The notes beneath the pieces were generated by a model. The model made no database searches, was not told the origin of the DNA, and was given only the letters and a program-made list of their open reading frames with translations. This document shows, in pieces, positions 31,101 through 63,910 of a stretch of 64,000 nt of DNA. The position numbers and the translations under genes are program-made. The stretch is from Closterium sp. NIES-65 (lineage: Eukaryota; Streptophyta; Zygnematophyceae; Desmidiales; Closteriaceae): positions 178,006 through 242,005 of the forward strand of contig CANXME010002421.1 in assembly GCA_948144175.1 (NCBI GenBank), read 5' to 3'. Position 1 is the first letter of the stretch; each line of letters starts with the position of its first letter.

Positions 31101-32951
31101 GGCTTGGAAGGTGGTCAGGATGAAAGCCCGGTACAGCTGCCTGGGAGGGGTAGTGAGTGTGGGGTAGTGGGGAGGGAGGAGAGTTTTGTGGCGGATAGTG
31201 GTTACAAGGGGAGTGCATTTGAGGGAGAAGGGGGTGAGGGAGAGAGAGAGGGTAGTGAAGGGGATGCAAGGGCGAGTGAGGCGGAGAGTGTGAGTGGTAG
31301 TGGAGAAGAGAGCAGGAGCAGTGTGGGGGGGAGTGATTATGGGAGTGAGGCTGAGAGTGATGTTGAGAGTGAGGGGGAAAGTGTTGATGGAAGTGGTCTG
31401 AGCGCGGAAGGAAGTGAGGGAAGCAGTGAGGAGACAGGGAGCAGTGAGGGAGAGAGTGAGGGAGGGAGTGGGGAGAGTGAGGAGGAGAGTGGGGAGGAGA
31501 GCGGGGAGGAGAGTGAGGGTAGTGTGACAGAGACAGATGCAGTGACCCGATCCAGCTACTCAGGGAGTGAGGGAGAGGAGTCAGAGAAAGAGGATGGGTC
31601 GAGCGAAGGGGAGAGTGAGAGTGGGGAGAGTGAGAGTGGGGAGAGTGAGAGTGGGGACAGTGAGAGTGGGGAGAGTGCGAGTGGAGAGAGTGAGAGTGGA
31701 GAGAGTGAGAGTGGAGTGAGTGAGAGTGAGGAACTAAGTACAGTAGGAACGATGAGTGTGGCACGGGAGGGAGGAGCGGCGGGTTCAACATATGCTGAGA
31801 CAGAAACCGAGGCAGAAACAGAGACAGAAGCAGATGGGAGGAGTGAAAGGGTGGGGTTGGAGGTGGATGGAGAGAGTGTGGTGACAGAGGAAGGGGTGCT
31901 GATAGAGGTGGCGAGTGTGGCGAGTGTGGTGGGGAGGGGGAGTGTGGTGGGGAGGGGGAGTGTGGTGGGGAGGAGTGAGGGAGTGAGGGTAGACAGTCTG
32001 CTGATAGAGGTGGAGAGTGTGGCTGGGGGGGAGAGTGTGGCGGGTGGAGGGAGTGTGTTTGGAGGGGAGAGTGTGGTGGGAGGAGGGAGTATACTGGGAG
32101 AAGAAGATGTGATTCTTGAAGGGGGAGAAGAGGAAGCAGAGGGAGCACGCAGTAGGGAAGGAAGCGAGCCGGACAGGAGCGTGGGAAGTGAGGGAGTGGA
32201 AGAACAGGGGAGCGAGGAGAGTGAGGAAGTGGAAGAAAATGAGAGTGAGGGGAGTGTGTGGAGCGAACATATCAGCGGCGGGGAGGGGTTGGGTGGTGAA
32301 AGAGGGAGTATCGTCGGGAGTGGAAGTGAGAGAGAGGAGGCTGCGAGTGAGGGAATGGTGAGTGTGAAGGATGAGAGCCACTACGAGAAGCTCAGTGGTA
32401 GTGGAAGTGAATCGGGGTCCAAAGAGGAAGTGGAAGAAGAGGAATTGCCTGTGTCAATGGCAGCTGAAAAAGTGACAGCAGCAGCACCTCTGAGTCTTGA
32501 TGAAAATCTCAGTGAAGTATCGGCAGAATCTGAAGAGGAAGTGGAAGAAGAGGAAGTGCCTGTGTCAGTGGCAGCTGGAGATGGCACACCAGCAGCACCT
32601 GCACTGGTAGCGGCAGCAGCAGTGGCAGTAGCACCAGTTTCAGCAGCAGTAGCATCAGCAGCTGAGCCGGTAACAGTGGCAGCACCAGCAGAGCCAGTGG
32701 CAGTAGCAGCAGCAGTGCCTGCTACTGCAGCAGCTGCCAAGCCTGCGGATGTGGCAAAGCCTGCTGACGTGGTGAAACCTGCTGACGTGGCACAGTCTGC
32801 TAACGTGACCAAGGCTGCTGCTGCAGCAAAGGCTGCTGACGTGTCGCTGGCAGCACTGATGGCAAGGACACCCGACGCGAGGCCGGTGACTCCGGTGCGG
32901 CACAGGACGTGGCTGGAGGTGCTGCAGAGCCATGCGGTGCTGTCAGAACTG
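28141..32951 (+). CDS. Giant exon, second part, ending in start of NAP/SET fold
   Basis: The frame that takes over at about 28.1 kb reads EESQEEDEYGSRSASERESE and runs about 1,600 codons to a donor (GAACTG|GTGAGT). In order: Ser/Glu-rich acid region; Ala/Pro-rich region; a VAPAP repeat array (29795-30045); a Pro-rich segment with a doubled (I/V)LHP(M/L)DPRA motif (30316-30345, 30490-30515); a second Ser/Glu/Gly-rich region (31150-32350) with two LIEV motifs; and an Ala/Val-rich KPADVAKPADV segment. The last 18 codons (RTWLEVLQSHAVLSEL) match the start of the NAP globular domain (human SET: FWVTTFVNHPQVSALL). The long dimerisation helix that precedes this point in NAP1 and SET is not recognisable here. 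I infer the same gene as 20201-28156. Confidence 0.7.
29795..30045 (+). repeat. 15-bp coding minisatellite (VAPAP)
   Basis: GCACCTGCACCAGTA / GCGCCTGCACCAGTA units, about 17 in series, encode PVAPA repeats. It is in frame throughout and likely to vary in copy number between individuals. Confidence 0.95.
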
Positions 32952-33029
32952 GTGAGTGTGTGGTGCTGGGTGGTATGGTATGGTTTTAAGACTTGTAAGG
33001 GTGTCCCAGAGTGATGTAACAAGTGTCAA

Positions 33030-33232
33030 GCTAGTCGGTGCAGCGCAGAACATGGCTGAAGGTGCTGCAGAGCCATGCAGTGCTGTCGGAACTGGTGCCA
33101 TGCAGTGCTGTCGGAACTGGTGCCATCGGAACTGGTGCCATCGGAACTGGTGCCATGCACTGCACTGCACTGCTGCAGTGGCCTGCAGTTCCTATGCTCC
33201 GTGGGCCCCTGCATCACAGCTGCCTGATCTTT
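33030..33232 (+). pseudogene. Decayed duplicate of two NAP-domain exons inside an intron
   Basis: GCGCAGAACATGGCTGAAGGTGC... to GTCGGAACTGG (33041-33104) copies the end of the exon at 32897-32951 (QRRTWLKVLQSHAVLSELV). TGGCCTGCAGTTCCTATGCTCCGTGG at 33179-33205 copies the next exon at 33288. Between them a TCGGAACTGGTGCCA unit is amplified several times. The splice sites are lost, so this looks like a dead tandem duplication of the exon pair. Confidence 0.7.
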
Positions 33233-33287
33233 CACCTTCCCTGCACTTCCCAACCTGCCTGATTCTTTCTTGTCTGCCGCTTTGCAG

Positions 33288-33359
33288 ATGACGGAGCAGG
33301 ACATGGGTGCGCTGCAGTTCCTGTGCTCCGTGGACTTCTACAAGTCGCAACACAGCATG
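33288..33359 (+). CDS. NAP/SET-domain exon 2
   Basis: Acceptor TTTGCAG and donor ATG|GTGTGT bound 24 full codons (MTEQDMGALQFLCSVDFYKS...). In NAP1/SET proteins the equivalent stretch is (E/D)EDEEALHYLTRVEV, just after the helix encoded by the previous exon. Phase 0 at both ends fits both neighbours. Confidence 0.75.
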
Positions 33360-33566
33360 GTGTGTGATGTTTAGGCTTCGCGGTTCCGGGTTTCGGGTTT
33401 TGGGCACCATGATTTATGGCTGTGTTTGTGAGGCATGACAGAATGTTGTGTGACGTCGCGCTTTTTTTTTTTTTTCAACCAAACCTTGCCGCCGCACCCT
33501 TGCATTTTCAGATGCAACTATTGCTTGGGTTGTATTACTGTGACTGTCCTTATCACCTGTCTCCAG

Positions 33567-33620
33567 GATTTCCGCGTGGACTTTCTCTTTGACGCCAATC
33601 CGTTCTTCACCAATGAATAC
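33567..33620 (+). CDS. NAP/SET-domain exon 3 (core beta strands)
   Basis: Acceptor GTCTCCAG and donor TAC|GTATGC bound 18 codons: DFRVDFLFDANPFFTNEY. This is the signature of the family (SET: YRIDFYFDENPYFENK; NAP1: FVLEFHFEPNEYFTNE), the hydrophobic strands that build the histone-binding earmuff. It is the strongest single piece of evidence for the NAP assignment. Confidence 0.85.
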
Positions 33621-33850
33621 GTATGCCCTACCTACCTGCCTACCTACCTTCATGCACGTCTACTGCCGTTTCAGATTTTGCCCATTGTTCTTCCTCATTC
33701 GGTTTGATTTCATGCCAGTGCTTTTCCTGCTTCCGAAAATTCGAGTCTGATCTGGCTTGGTATGACCCCCCTACGCTAAACTCCAAACCCTCGATCCTCC
33801 TCAATCCCGAATCCCCAACCCCTGAACCCGAAACCCCTTATCGCGTGCAG

Positions 33851-33915
33851 CTGAGCCGCGTCTTTGCTGTAGCGAGAAACCCCAAGGCTGACCCAATCAT
33901 CATGTCGATTCACTG
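33851..33915 (+). CDS. NAP/SET-domain exon 4
   Basis: Acceptor CGCGTGCAG and donor CACTG|GTACGT. Encodes LSRVFAVARNPKADPIIMSI with a split codon at the end (TG+C). It corresponds to the LSKEFHL/LTKTY strand of SET and NAP1. Confidence 0.75.
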
Positions 33916-34164
33916 GTACGTGTGATATGAATGAATGATGACTTAATCATCATGTCTTATCTCTGGTATATGCTGCAATATAAGCAAGCATTGAATGTGA
34001 ATCCCCTCCTTGCCATGTGATATGGCCTTCACTCCACCCACCATATCTGTTGCCCGTTTTCATCATTATCCCAAGCCTTTCCTCGGACATTCCGTCAACC
34101 TCGGCATCTCCTATCTTTGCTCGCCTCACTCCCATGCCTTCTGCCTCTCCTCTCAACCTGCCAG

Positions 34165-34357
34165 CACCCCCATAGCATGGCAACCAGGCAGGGACTTAAC
34201 TAAGCGTCGCACGGGGTGGTTCGGCTGGGCTGCTGCCACTCTCACGCAGGGAGGGAAGGGAGGCGGTGCTGGTGCGGGTGGTGGCAGGAGCAGCTTCTTT
34301 ACACTGTTTGCCTCTCGACCTGCCCTCTCTGCTTCTGAAGCCAACGAGGAGGCTGTG
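34165..34357 (+). CDS. NAP/SET-domain exon 5 (PGRDLTKR and SFF motifs)
   Basis: Acceptor CTGCCAG, donor GCTGTG|GTGAGT. Encodes TPIAWQPGRDLTKRRTGWFG, a Gly-rich loop, and SSFFTLFASRPALSASEANE. SET has STEIKWKSGKDLTKR and, later, ESFFTWFTD at the same places, so the order and spacing fit the second half of the NAP fold. The loop that is basic in SET is Gly-rich here. Confidence 0.85.
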
Positions 34358-34559
34358 GTGAGTGGCGCTGGCAGACTGGCAGTGCTGGTGTCGATTTTGT
34401 TCTGCTAGTGCTGCTGGCAACAATGGTGGGTGGTAGCAGTGCTGGCAGAAGCAGCTTCTTTTCTTTCTTTTAGAATCTTTCTGACCAGCGACCACTATTC
34501 TTGCTGAACAATCGATCTCCCTTTTCCCCCGCATCCTTTCCCCATGAGCCACCCATCAG

Positions 34560-34606
34560 CGCATGAAGATGCTGGAAGAAGCCGCTCTCACCAATGGCCT
34601 TCTTCA
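34560..34606 (+). pseudogene. Mini-exon copy 1 (donor lost)
   Basis: CATCAG acceptor followed by CGC ATG AAG ATG CTG GAA GAA GCC GCT CTC ACC AAT GGC, as in the copy at 34856, but the sequence after it (CTTCTTCAGCTT) lacks the GTGAGT donor. Probably a dead duplicate. Confidence 0.7.
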
Positions 34607-34733
34607 GCTTCATACGTGCTGTACCGATTTCTATCCAATTCTCTCCCTGCTCAACTCCCTCCTACCCCCTCCCTCCTACCCTCCCCCCTCGTCCCCCTTC
34701 ATCTCCTCCTCCCTCCCACGAGCCACCCATCAG

Positions 34734-34780
34734 CGCATGAAGATGCTGGAAGAAGCCGCTGTCACCAATAATCTCCTTCT
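34734..34780 (+). pseudogene. Mini-exon copy 2 (donor lost)
   Basis: Same acceptor and RMKMLEEAAVTN coding sense; ends AATAATCTCCTTCTTGCTGAA without a donor. It lies 174 bp after copy 1 and 122 bp before copy 3. Confidence 0.7.
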
Positions 34781-34855
34781 TGCTGAAATCCCTCCTACCC
34801 TCCCCGCCCTTTCCCCACCCTCCCCTGCCTCTCCCTCCTCCTTCACACCCATCAG

Positions 34856-34902
34856 CGCATGAAGATGCTGGAGGAAGCTGCTCTCACCAATGGTCTCCTG
34901 GA
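34856..34902 (+). CDS. NAP/SET-domain exon 6 (mini-exon, functional copy)
   Basis: 47 bp: acceptor CACCCATCAG, RMKMLEEAALTNGLL plus two bases, donor GA|GTGAGT. Phase 2 at the end joins G at 35121 to give LLESSEGPVVSSLLRW. Position corresponds to the helix that follows the SFF motif in NAP/SET folds. Two upstream copies lack donors. Confidence 0.75.
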
Positions 34903-35120
34903 GTGAGTTGCCTGTCTACCCCTTTTCAGAAAAAAAAAGATCCGAGTTTATGTATTTACTTCGTCTCAGTTGTTTTTCTTCTCTTCTGTGTCTCAGTTTC
35001 GTTTTTTCGTCTTCCTTTTACAGTCAGCCCAGAAGTTTCAATTCAGTCTTGGGTACTAATTGGTCGGTAATTTATATAAATATATATTAAAAAAAATACC
35101 TTTTTTCTTTTCGGATGCAG

Positions 35121-58476
<23,356 letters not shown>

Positions 58477-58779
58477 GGGGAGCGGGACGGGCGCGTCTGG
58501 GACAGGAGGTGGAGGTGCTGTGGGGCAAGCGGGGGGAGCAGCAGCAGGAGTGGCTCCTATTGCGCTTCCGGCCATGGCAGGTGCTGCTGGTCGGCAGCAG
58601 CCCGATCCTCACAGTCCGGGCAAGGTGAGCTGCATGTTTCTGCGTACTCTATTCTGACCTCCTCGCTCTTACCACTTGTAGATAGCCTGAAGTCCCAACC
58701 CCCTCATTTTACCAATGTCGTGACAACCTTTCCCCTTTCTTCTCGCTCTTTTCCTCCACCCCTTCCACCCCCTTTGCAG

Positions 58780-58900
58780 CGATCGCGGATGCTGTCGCTG
58801 GTGGCGTCACAGGGCCTGCACGTGCCGGCCAGTGCAGTGACTCGCGAGATCATGGGGCTCACAGGGGGGAGTGCCGGCTGGGGGCGAGCCGCAGTATGGT
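58780..58900 (+). pseudogene. Exon-array copy 1 (RSRMLSLVAS unit)
   Basis: Acceptor CCTTTGCAG, then RSRMLSLVASQGLHVPASAV and TREIMGLTGGSAG. Its tail keeps similarity to the longer copy 7 (GCCGCAGTATGGTATCCTGGGACA against CGGAGCATGGTGGTTCGGGACA) but runs to a stop. Confidence 0.7.
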
Positions 58901-58963
58901 ATCCTGGGACATAATGCTCACTCACCCGTGTTGCTTCCCTTACCCCCCTTTCATTGCTTGCAG

Positions 58964-59060
58964 CGATCGCGTATGCTGTCGCTGGTGGCGTCACAGGGCC
59001 TTCACGTCCTGGCCAGTGCAATGACTCAGGAGATCATGGGGCTCACAGGGGGGAGTGCTG
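58964..59060 (+). pseudogene. Exon-array copy 2
   Basis: Acceptor GCTTGCAG; RSRMLSLVASQGLHVLASAM then TQEIMGLTGGSAG. Phase 0 start; no phase-compatible donor to the next copy. Confidence 0.65.
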
Positions 59061-59136
59061 GTGTTGCGCGTACCTCTTAACCATCCCTTCCATCTCCCAC
59101 TCTTTGTGTCTCTTCTCCCTCCTCCCCCCCTTGCAG

Positions 59137-59236
59137 CGTTCACGGATGCTCTCTCTGGTGGCGTCACAGGGCCTGCATGTGCCGGCCAGTGCAATGACTC
59201 GAGAGATCATGGGACTCACAGGAGGGAGTGCTGGTG
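59137..59236 (+). pseudogene. Exon-array copy 3
   Basis: Acceptor CCCTTGCAG; RSRMLSLVASQGLHVPASAM then TREIMGLTGGSAG. Confidence 0.65.
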
Positions 59237-59301
59237 CTGCTGATACCTGTTAACCATTTCTCCTCTCTCTCACTCTTCGCATCTTCCCTTCGAACTTGCA
59301 G

Positions 59302-59400
59302 CGTTCACGGATGCTCTCTCTGGTGGCGTCACAGGGCCTGCATGTGCCGGCCAGTGCAGTGACTCGAGAGATCATGGGACTCACAGGAGGGAGTGCTGGT
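59302..59400 (+). pseudogene. Exon-array copy 4
   Basis: Acceptor GAACTTGCAG. Together with the upstream intron piece it is part of a 165-bp unit almost identical to copies 3, 5 and 6. Confidence 0.65.
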
Positions 59401-59466
59401 GCTGCTGATACCTGTTAACCATTTCTCCTCTCTCTCACTCTTCGCATCTTCCCTTCGAACTTGCAG

Positions 59467-59565
59467 CGTTCACGGATGCTCTCTCTGGTGGCGTCACAGG
59501 GCCTGCATGTGCCGGCCAGTGCAGTGACTCGAGAGATCATGGGACTCACAGGAGGGAGTGCTGGT
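59467..59565 (+). pseudogene. Exon-array copy 5
   Basis: Nearly identical to copy 4 over the full 165-bp unit, including the intron text ACCATTTCTCCTCTCTCTCAC. Confidence 0.65.
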
Positions 59566-59631
59566 GCTGCTGATACCTGTTTACCATTTCTCCTCTCTCT
59601 CACTCTTCGCATCTTCCCTTCGAACTTGCAG

Positions 59632-59725
59632 CGATCGCGGATGCTCTCTCTGGTGGCGTCACAGGGCCTACACGTCTCGGCCAGTGCAGTGACTCGCGAG
59701 ATCATGGGACTAACAGGGGGGTTGC
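59632..59725 (+). pseudogene. Exon-array copy 6
   Basis: Acceptor GAACTTGCAG; LHVSASAV variant; one G fewer in the AGTGCTG segment (GGGGGGTTGCTGG). Confidence 0.65.
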
Positions 59726-59804
59726 TGGTGTTGCGCGTCCCTCTTAACCATCCCTTCCGTCTCCCACTCTCGGTGTCTCTTGTCCCTCCTCCCCCCCGTC
59801 ACAG

Positions 59805-60041
59805 CGGTCACGCATGCTGTCGCTGGTGGCGTCACAGGGTCTGCATGTGCCGGCCAGTGCAGTGACTCGGGAGATCATGGGGCTCACAGGGGGGAGTGCT
59901 GGGCTGGGGAGTCGGAGCATGGTGGTTCGGGACAGCATGGGGCGTGCGGGAGGAGGTGGTTTTAACCTGGGGCTGAGTCGCAGTATGGTGAAGGAACGAA
60001 AGCAGCCTTCGTTGCTGGATAGTAGTGGTAGCGAGGAGGAA

Positions 60042-60080
<39 letters not shown>

Positions 60081-60950
60081 GAAGAGGAGGAAGAGGAGGT
60101 GGAGGAGGAGGAGGAGGAAGAGGATGATAATGATGAGGAGGGTGAGGGTGGAGCAGAGGAAGGGGAGGGAGAAGAAGAGGAAGAGGAAGAAGAGGAGGGG
60201 GAGGAGGAAGAGTATGGAGAGGCGGCGGAGGAGGAGGAAGCAGGGGGAGAGGGAGGAGACGAGGGAGAGGAGGAGGAGGAGGAGGATGCACAGGAGGAAG
60301 TAGATGGAGTGGATCAAAAAGAGAATGAGGAAAGCGCGGAGGAGGAAGAGAAGGAGGAGAACGAGGAGAATGAGGAGCAGGAGGACTTAGAGCACGAAGA
60401 TATGGAGGTTGGGGGCGAGGCGACTTGGAAGATGGAGGGAGCGGAGGAGGGTCCAGGTGAAGGGGAGTCAGCTGAGGAGGACGATGAGAGCAATGAGGAG
60501 GAAGAGGAGGAGGAGGTAGAGCAGGAGGACCTGGAGGAGAACGCAGCAGGACACACGGATATGGAGGTCAGGGGCGAGGAGTCTTGGGACATGGAGGCTG
60601 AGGAGGGCCCAGGTGAGGAGGAAGAGGAGAATGAGAAGGTAGAGCACGAGACAGAGCACACCGATATGGAGATCAGGGGCGATGAGTCTTGGGACTTGGA
60701 GGAGGCTGAGGATGCTCCCGCTGAGGATGCTCCAACCGAGGACACTCCAGCTGAGGAGAGCCCAGCTGAGGCAGGAGGAGGAGCGGATGAGGAAGCAGGC
60801 AGTGATTCTGCCAAAGACCCCCTGCTGCTGAATGTGTCTGAGGGTGAGGGGCGTGTGAAGGCCCTTGCTGCTGCTATGCTGTCGCCTACTGCTACTGCTG
60901 CTGATACCACCACTGCATCCCCTAAAGAGGCTGGTGGCGTTAGGTGTTGC
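59805..60950 (+). CDS. Acidic exon beginning with array copy 7
   Basis: Acceptor CCGTCACAG, then the same RSRMLSLVASQGLHVPASAV TREIMGLTGGSAG unit, but here the frame stays open: LGSRSMVVRDSMGRAGGGGF, a poly-Glu/Asp region (60030-60300), and three copies of a D(M/L)E..(G/D)E(S/A)(T/S)W(K/D)(M/L)E motif around 60400-60700. Phase 0 at the start matches the donor at 58624. This is therefore the copy most likely used in the mRNA. It ends by running into the VKALAA repeats, with a frame change near 60945. Confidence 0.65.
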
Positions 60951-62210
60951 TGGGGGGCGTGTGAAGGCTCTTGCTGTTGTGGTGGCGTCTGCTGCTGCTG
61001 ATACCACCAGTGCACCCTCTAACAAGGCTGCGACTGTGGACGTTTCTGCTGGAGGGTGAAAGCACTGGCTGCTGTGGTGGCTTCATCTGCATCTGCTGAC
61101 GCCACCAGTGCACCCTCTAAGGAACCGGCGACTCTGAATGTTGCAGAGGGGCGTGTGAAGGCTCTTGCTGCTGTGGTGGCGTCTGCAACTCCTGACACCA
61201 CAGCTGCAGCCCCGAAAGAGGCAGCAACTATAAATGTTCCTGGCGGGCATGTGAAAGCTCTTGCTGCCGTGGTTGCGTCAACTGCTGCTCCTGCTGACGC
61301 CACCAGTGCATCCCCAAAGCGGCGGCGGCTGTAGATATCGCTGGCGGGCATGTGAAAGCTCTGGCTGCTGTGGTGGCGTCTGTGGGTGCTGCTGGTGCCA
61401 CCAGTGCACCCTCTAACGAGTCAGCGGGTCTAGATGTTGCTGGTGGGCGTGTGAAGGCTCTTGCTGCCTTTGCGGCTGCTCCTGCTGCTGATGATACCAC
61501 CAGTGCACCCTCTAAAGAGTCACCGGGTCTAGATATTGCTGGGGGGAGGGTGAAGGCGCTGGCTGCTGCGGTGGCATCCACTGCTGCTGCTGACGCCACC
61601 AGTGCACCCCCTAAAGAGGTGGTGGTGACTGGAGACGTTGCTGAGGGATGGGTGAAGGCTCTGCTCCCTCTGTGGCTGCTCTTGCTGCTGCTGATACCAC
61701 CATTGCACCCCTTGAAGAGGCAGCGGCTCTAGATGTTGCAGAGGGGCGTGTGAAGGCCTCTTGCTGCTGTGGTGGCTTCTGTGGCAGCTGCTGACTCTGT
61801 TCAGTGCAACGCCTAAAGGTGTGGCGAATCCTGATTTTTGCAGAGGGGCGTTGTGAAGGCTCTTGCTGCTCGGGCTGCCTCTGCTGCTGCAAACAACAGT
61901 GCTGAAAGCACCGGCGGTGCTTCAAAGGACTTGGTCTCTCTGGAGGTTGGAGAGGGGCGGGTGAGAGAGCTCGCTGCTATGGCTGCCTCTGCTGCTGCCA
62001 CAGCAGTGCAACCGCCAGTGCTGCTTCAAATGAACCCCTCTTCTGGATGTTGCTGGGGAGGAACTAGTGAGAAAGGCTCGCTGCTCTGGCTGCCTCTGCT
62101 GCTGCCAATAACAGTGCTGAAACTGCTGACAGTGCTCCAAAGGACTCCTCTCTGGACGCTGGTGAGGGCCGTGTGAAGGCCCTGGCTGCTCTTGCTTCCA
62201 CTGGTGCTAC
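60820..62210 (+). repeat. About 14 units of a 99-108 bp repeat (GRVKALAAVVAS...TSAPSKEAA)
   Basis: Each unit contains GGGGCGTGTGAAGGCTCTTGCTGCTGTGGTGGC and GACACCACCAGTGCACCCTCTAAAGAG. The encoded consensus is about 33 residues, roughly GRVKALAAVVASAAADTTSA then PSKEAATLDVAE. The frame changes at least four times (near 60945, 61055, 61335, and between 61735 and 62170), while the unit itself stays recognisable in one frame or another. I read this as a coding repeat that is decaying or contains sequencing indels; the last unit reads into the ORF below. Confidence 0.85.
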
Positions 62211-63480
62211 CTCTGGTAACAATGTTAGTCAAGGCCAATCTAATAGCAATGGTGAACCCACCACGCTGTACGGCAATGACAAGAGCATCCAGCAGCAGCA
62301 GCAGCAGCACTACCCTGCTCCCTCCCCACGCCTCATCCACCGTCCCTACTCCCCGTCACCGCGCTCCATCCCTCACTCCCCATCCGCCCATCTCCCCTGC
62401 TACACTCGCTGCCCCTCCACCCATCTCGTGAGCCCCATTCGCCCCCGAAGAAGCTTCAGCCCTAGTAGGTTCCGGGCATTTGATGCTGCAGCAGTGGCAG
62501 CAGCAGCCTTGTCAGGAGTTTCCCCTCAGCGCCGCCGCTCCCCTTCGCCGAACCTCCCACGTTATTCCGCCTCTCCGGGGGCTTATCCTAGCGGCTTTCC
62601 CATCCGAACCTCGTCTGTGAGCCCGAGCCAGTCACCCATGGCCCGAGGCCTGCCTCCACGGCTGCCGCCGAGGTTCGGCAGCAGCGTGAGGTTTGGTGGG
62701 GGTGCGAGGGACCCGAGGTTTGGCGAGTTCCGTGATTCGTCGAGAGATTCAGATTTCCGCGAGGGGGCGGGGAGGAGAGGTGCTGGCATGGGGGAGGTAG
62801 GGGGAGGTGGAGCAGGAGGGGTTGGGGGTTTGGGGAGTGGGGGAGGGAGTGGGGGATACAGCAAATCTCGGTCGTTGGATCGACAGATAATGGTGGGATC
62901 ACCAGGAGGGATGGTGGGAGGCGCGGGGGATGTGCTTATAACGAAGGGCAGTGGCGGCGGCATGGAGGGAGAAGGGCATGAGGGGGAAATGCTGGGGGAT
63001 GATGCAGAAAACGAGGAGGAGAGAGAGGAGGAAGATGAAGGGGAGGATGAGGACGATGAGGAGGAGGGAGAGGAGGAGCGAGAGGAGAAGGGTCCACCTA
63101 GTGAGGGTATGCAGACACAAGGGCCAGCAGCTGCAACAGTGCCTTCAAGCGAGGCCAACGGGATTGCTGGCAGTGGCAAGACATGGAAAGACATTCTTCT
63201 CTCTGTGAAAGCAGCGTCTCAGCCCGGAAGAGCTGTTCCCGGTTCTAATGCAGGGAGACAAGAGGGTGTGGGTGTTTCTGCCCTGGCAGCTGTAGCGGCA
63301 GAGGTTGTAACGGGAATGGACGGAGGCAGGGAGGGAGGGGTGGGTGATGTGGCTGGGGTGTTGGGGAATGGAGCATTGGTGTTTGGTGCAGTTGATGTGG
63401 CGGGGGACAGCAGGGAAGTCGGTGGGGGCGATTGGAGAAATGCATGGGGAGGCGTGCCGGCAGGAGGGATGGAAGAGGGC
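62173..63480 (+). CDS. RS/proline-rich and acidic exon near the 3' end of the window
   Basis: Continues from the last VKALAA unit: a Gln run, a Pro/Ser/Arg region (PAPSPRLIHRPYSPSPRSIP, RPRRSFSPSRFRAFD, SPQRRRSPSPNLPRY) resembling RS domains, a Gly-rich segment, KSRSLDRQIMVGSPGGMV, an acidic block at 63010-63090, and SGKTWKDILLSVKAAS. No enzyme motif is seen. Near 63420-63480 the coding style moves to the next frame. Probably part of the giant gene; function unknown. Confidence 0.55.
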
Positions 63481-63836
63481 GAGAAGCGTTGCAACTGGAG
63501 TAATGGCGACTGGTGGGGTGATGGCAGGTGGGCAGCAGCATTCGATTTACAGAGGGATAGCAGAGGGAGAAGAGGAGGGAGGGATGGAGAACGAAAAGGA
63601 CGGACCAGCTGTGGTAGAAGGGGAAGTTGTTGGGGGGGTTGGAGCAGAAAAAGAGGCAGCAGAGGGAGATTTTGCAGCTGCAAACAGCAACACGGGTGCA
63701 GAGGGGAGAGGGAGGGTGGAGGAGTGGGGGGGGCAGAGCCCCATGAGGGAGCTTCTGGGGGCGTTGGAGTCTCCCACCAGATGGGCTCACTTGTGTGCCA
63801 AGATGGAGCAGCAGAGGCAGCTGTATGAAGCCCAAG
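63422..63836 (+). CDS. Following segment in shifted frame, with donor at its end
   Basis: In the second plus frame the text reads VGAIGEMHGEACRQEGWKRA, then ARSVATGVMATGGVMAGG, EEGGMENEKDGPAVVEGEVV and finally SPMRELLGALESPTRWAHLC AKMEQQRQLYEAQ, ending at donor CCAAG|GTGAGC in phase 1. This is more protein-like than the overlapping first frame, which ends in Arg/Gly/Cys-rich sequence. The last 28 codons are repeated downstream. Confidence 0.5.
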
Positions 63837-63910
63837 GTGAGCCTTATGTGTGCCTTATGAATCTCAAGGTGAGCCTTATGTGGGAGAGGATAGTGTGTAA
63901 CAGTGTCAAG

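Noticed and set aside
59137..59730. Reading array copies 3-6 as serially spliced exons
   Set aside because: Each copy starts in phase 0, but the nearest donor (GCTG|GTGCTG) leaves phase 1, so serial splicing would break the frame. Alternative use or dead copies is more consistent.
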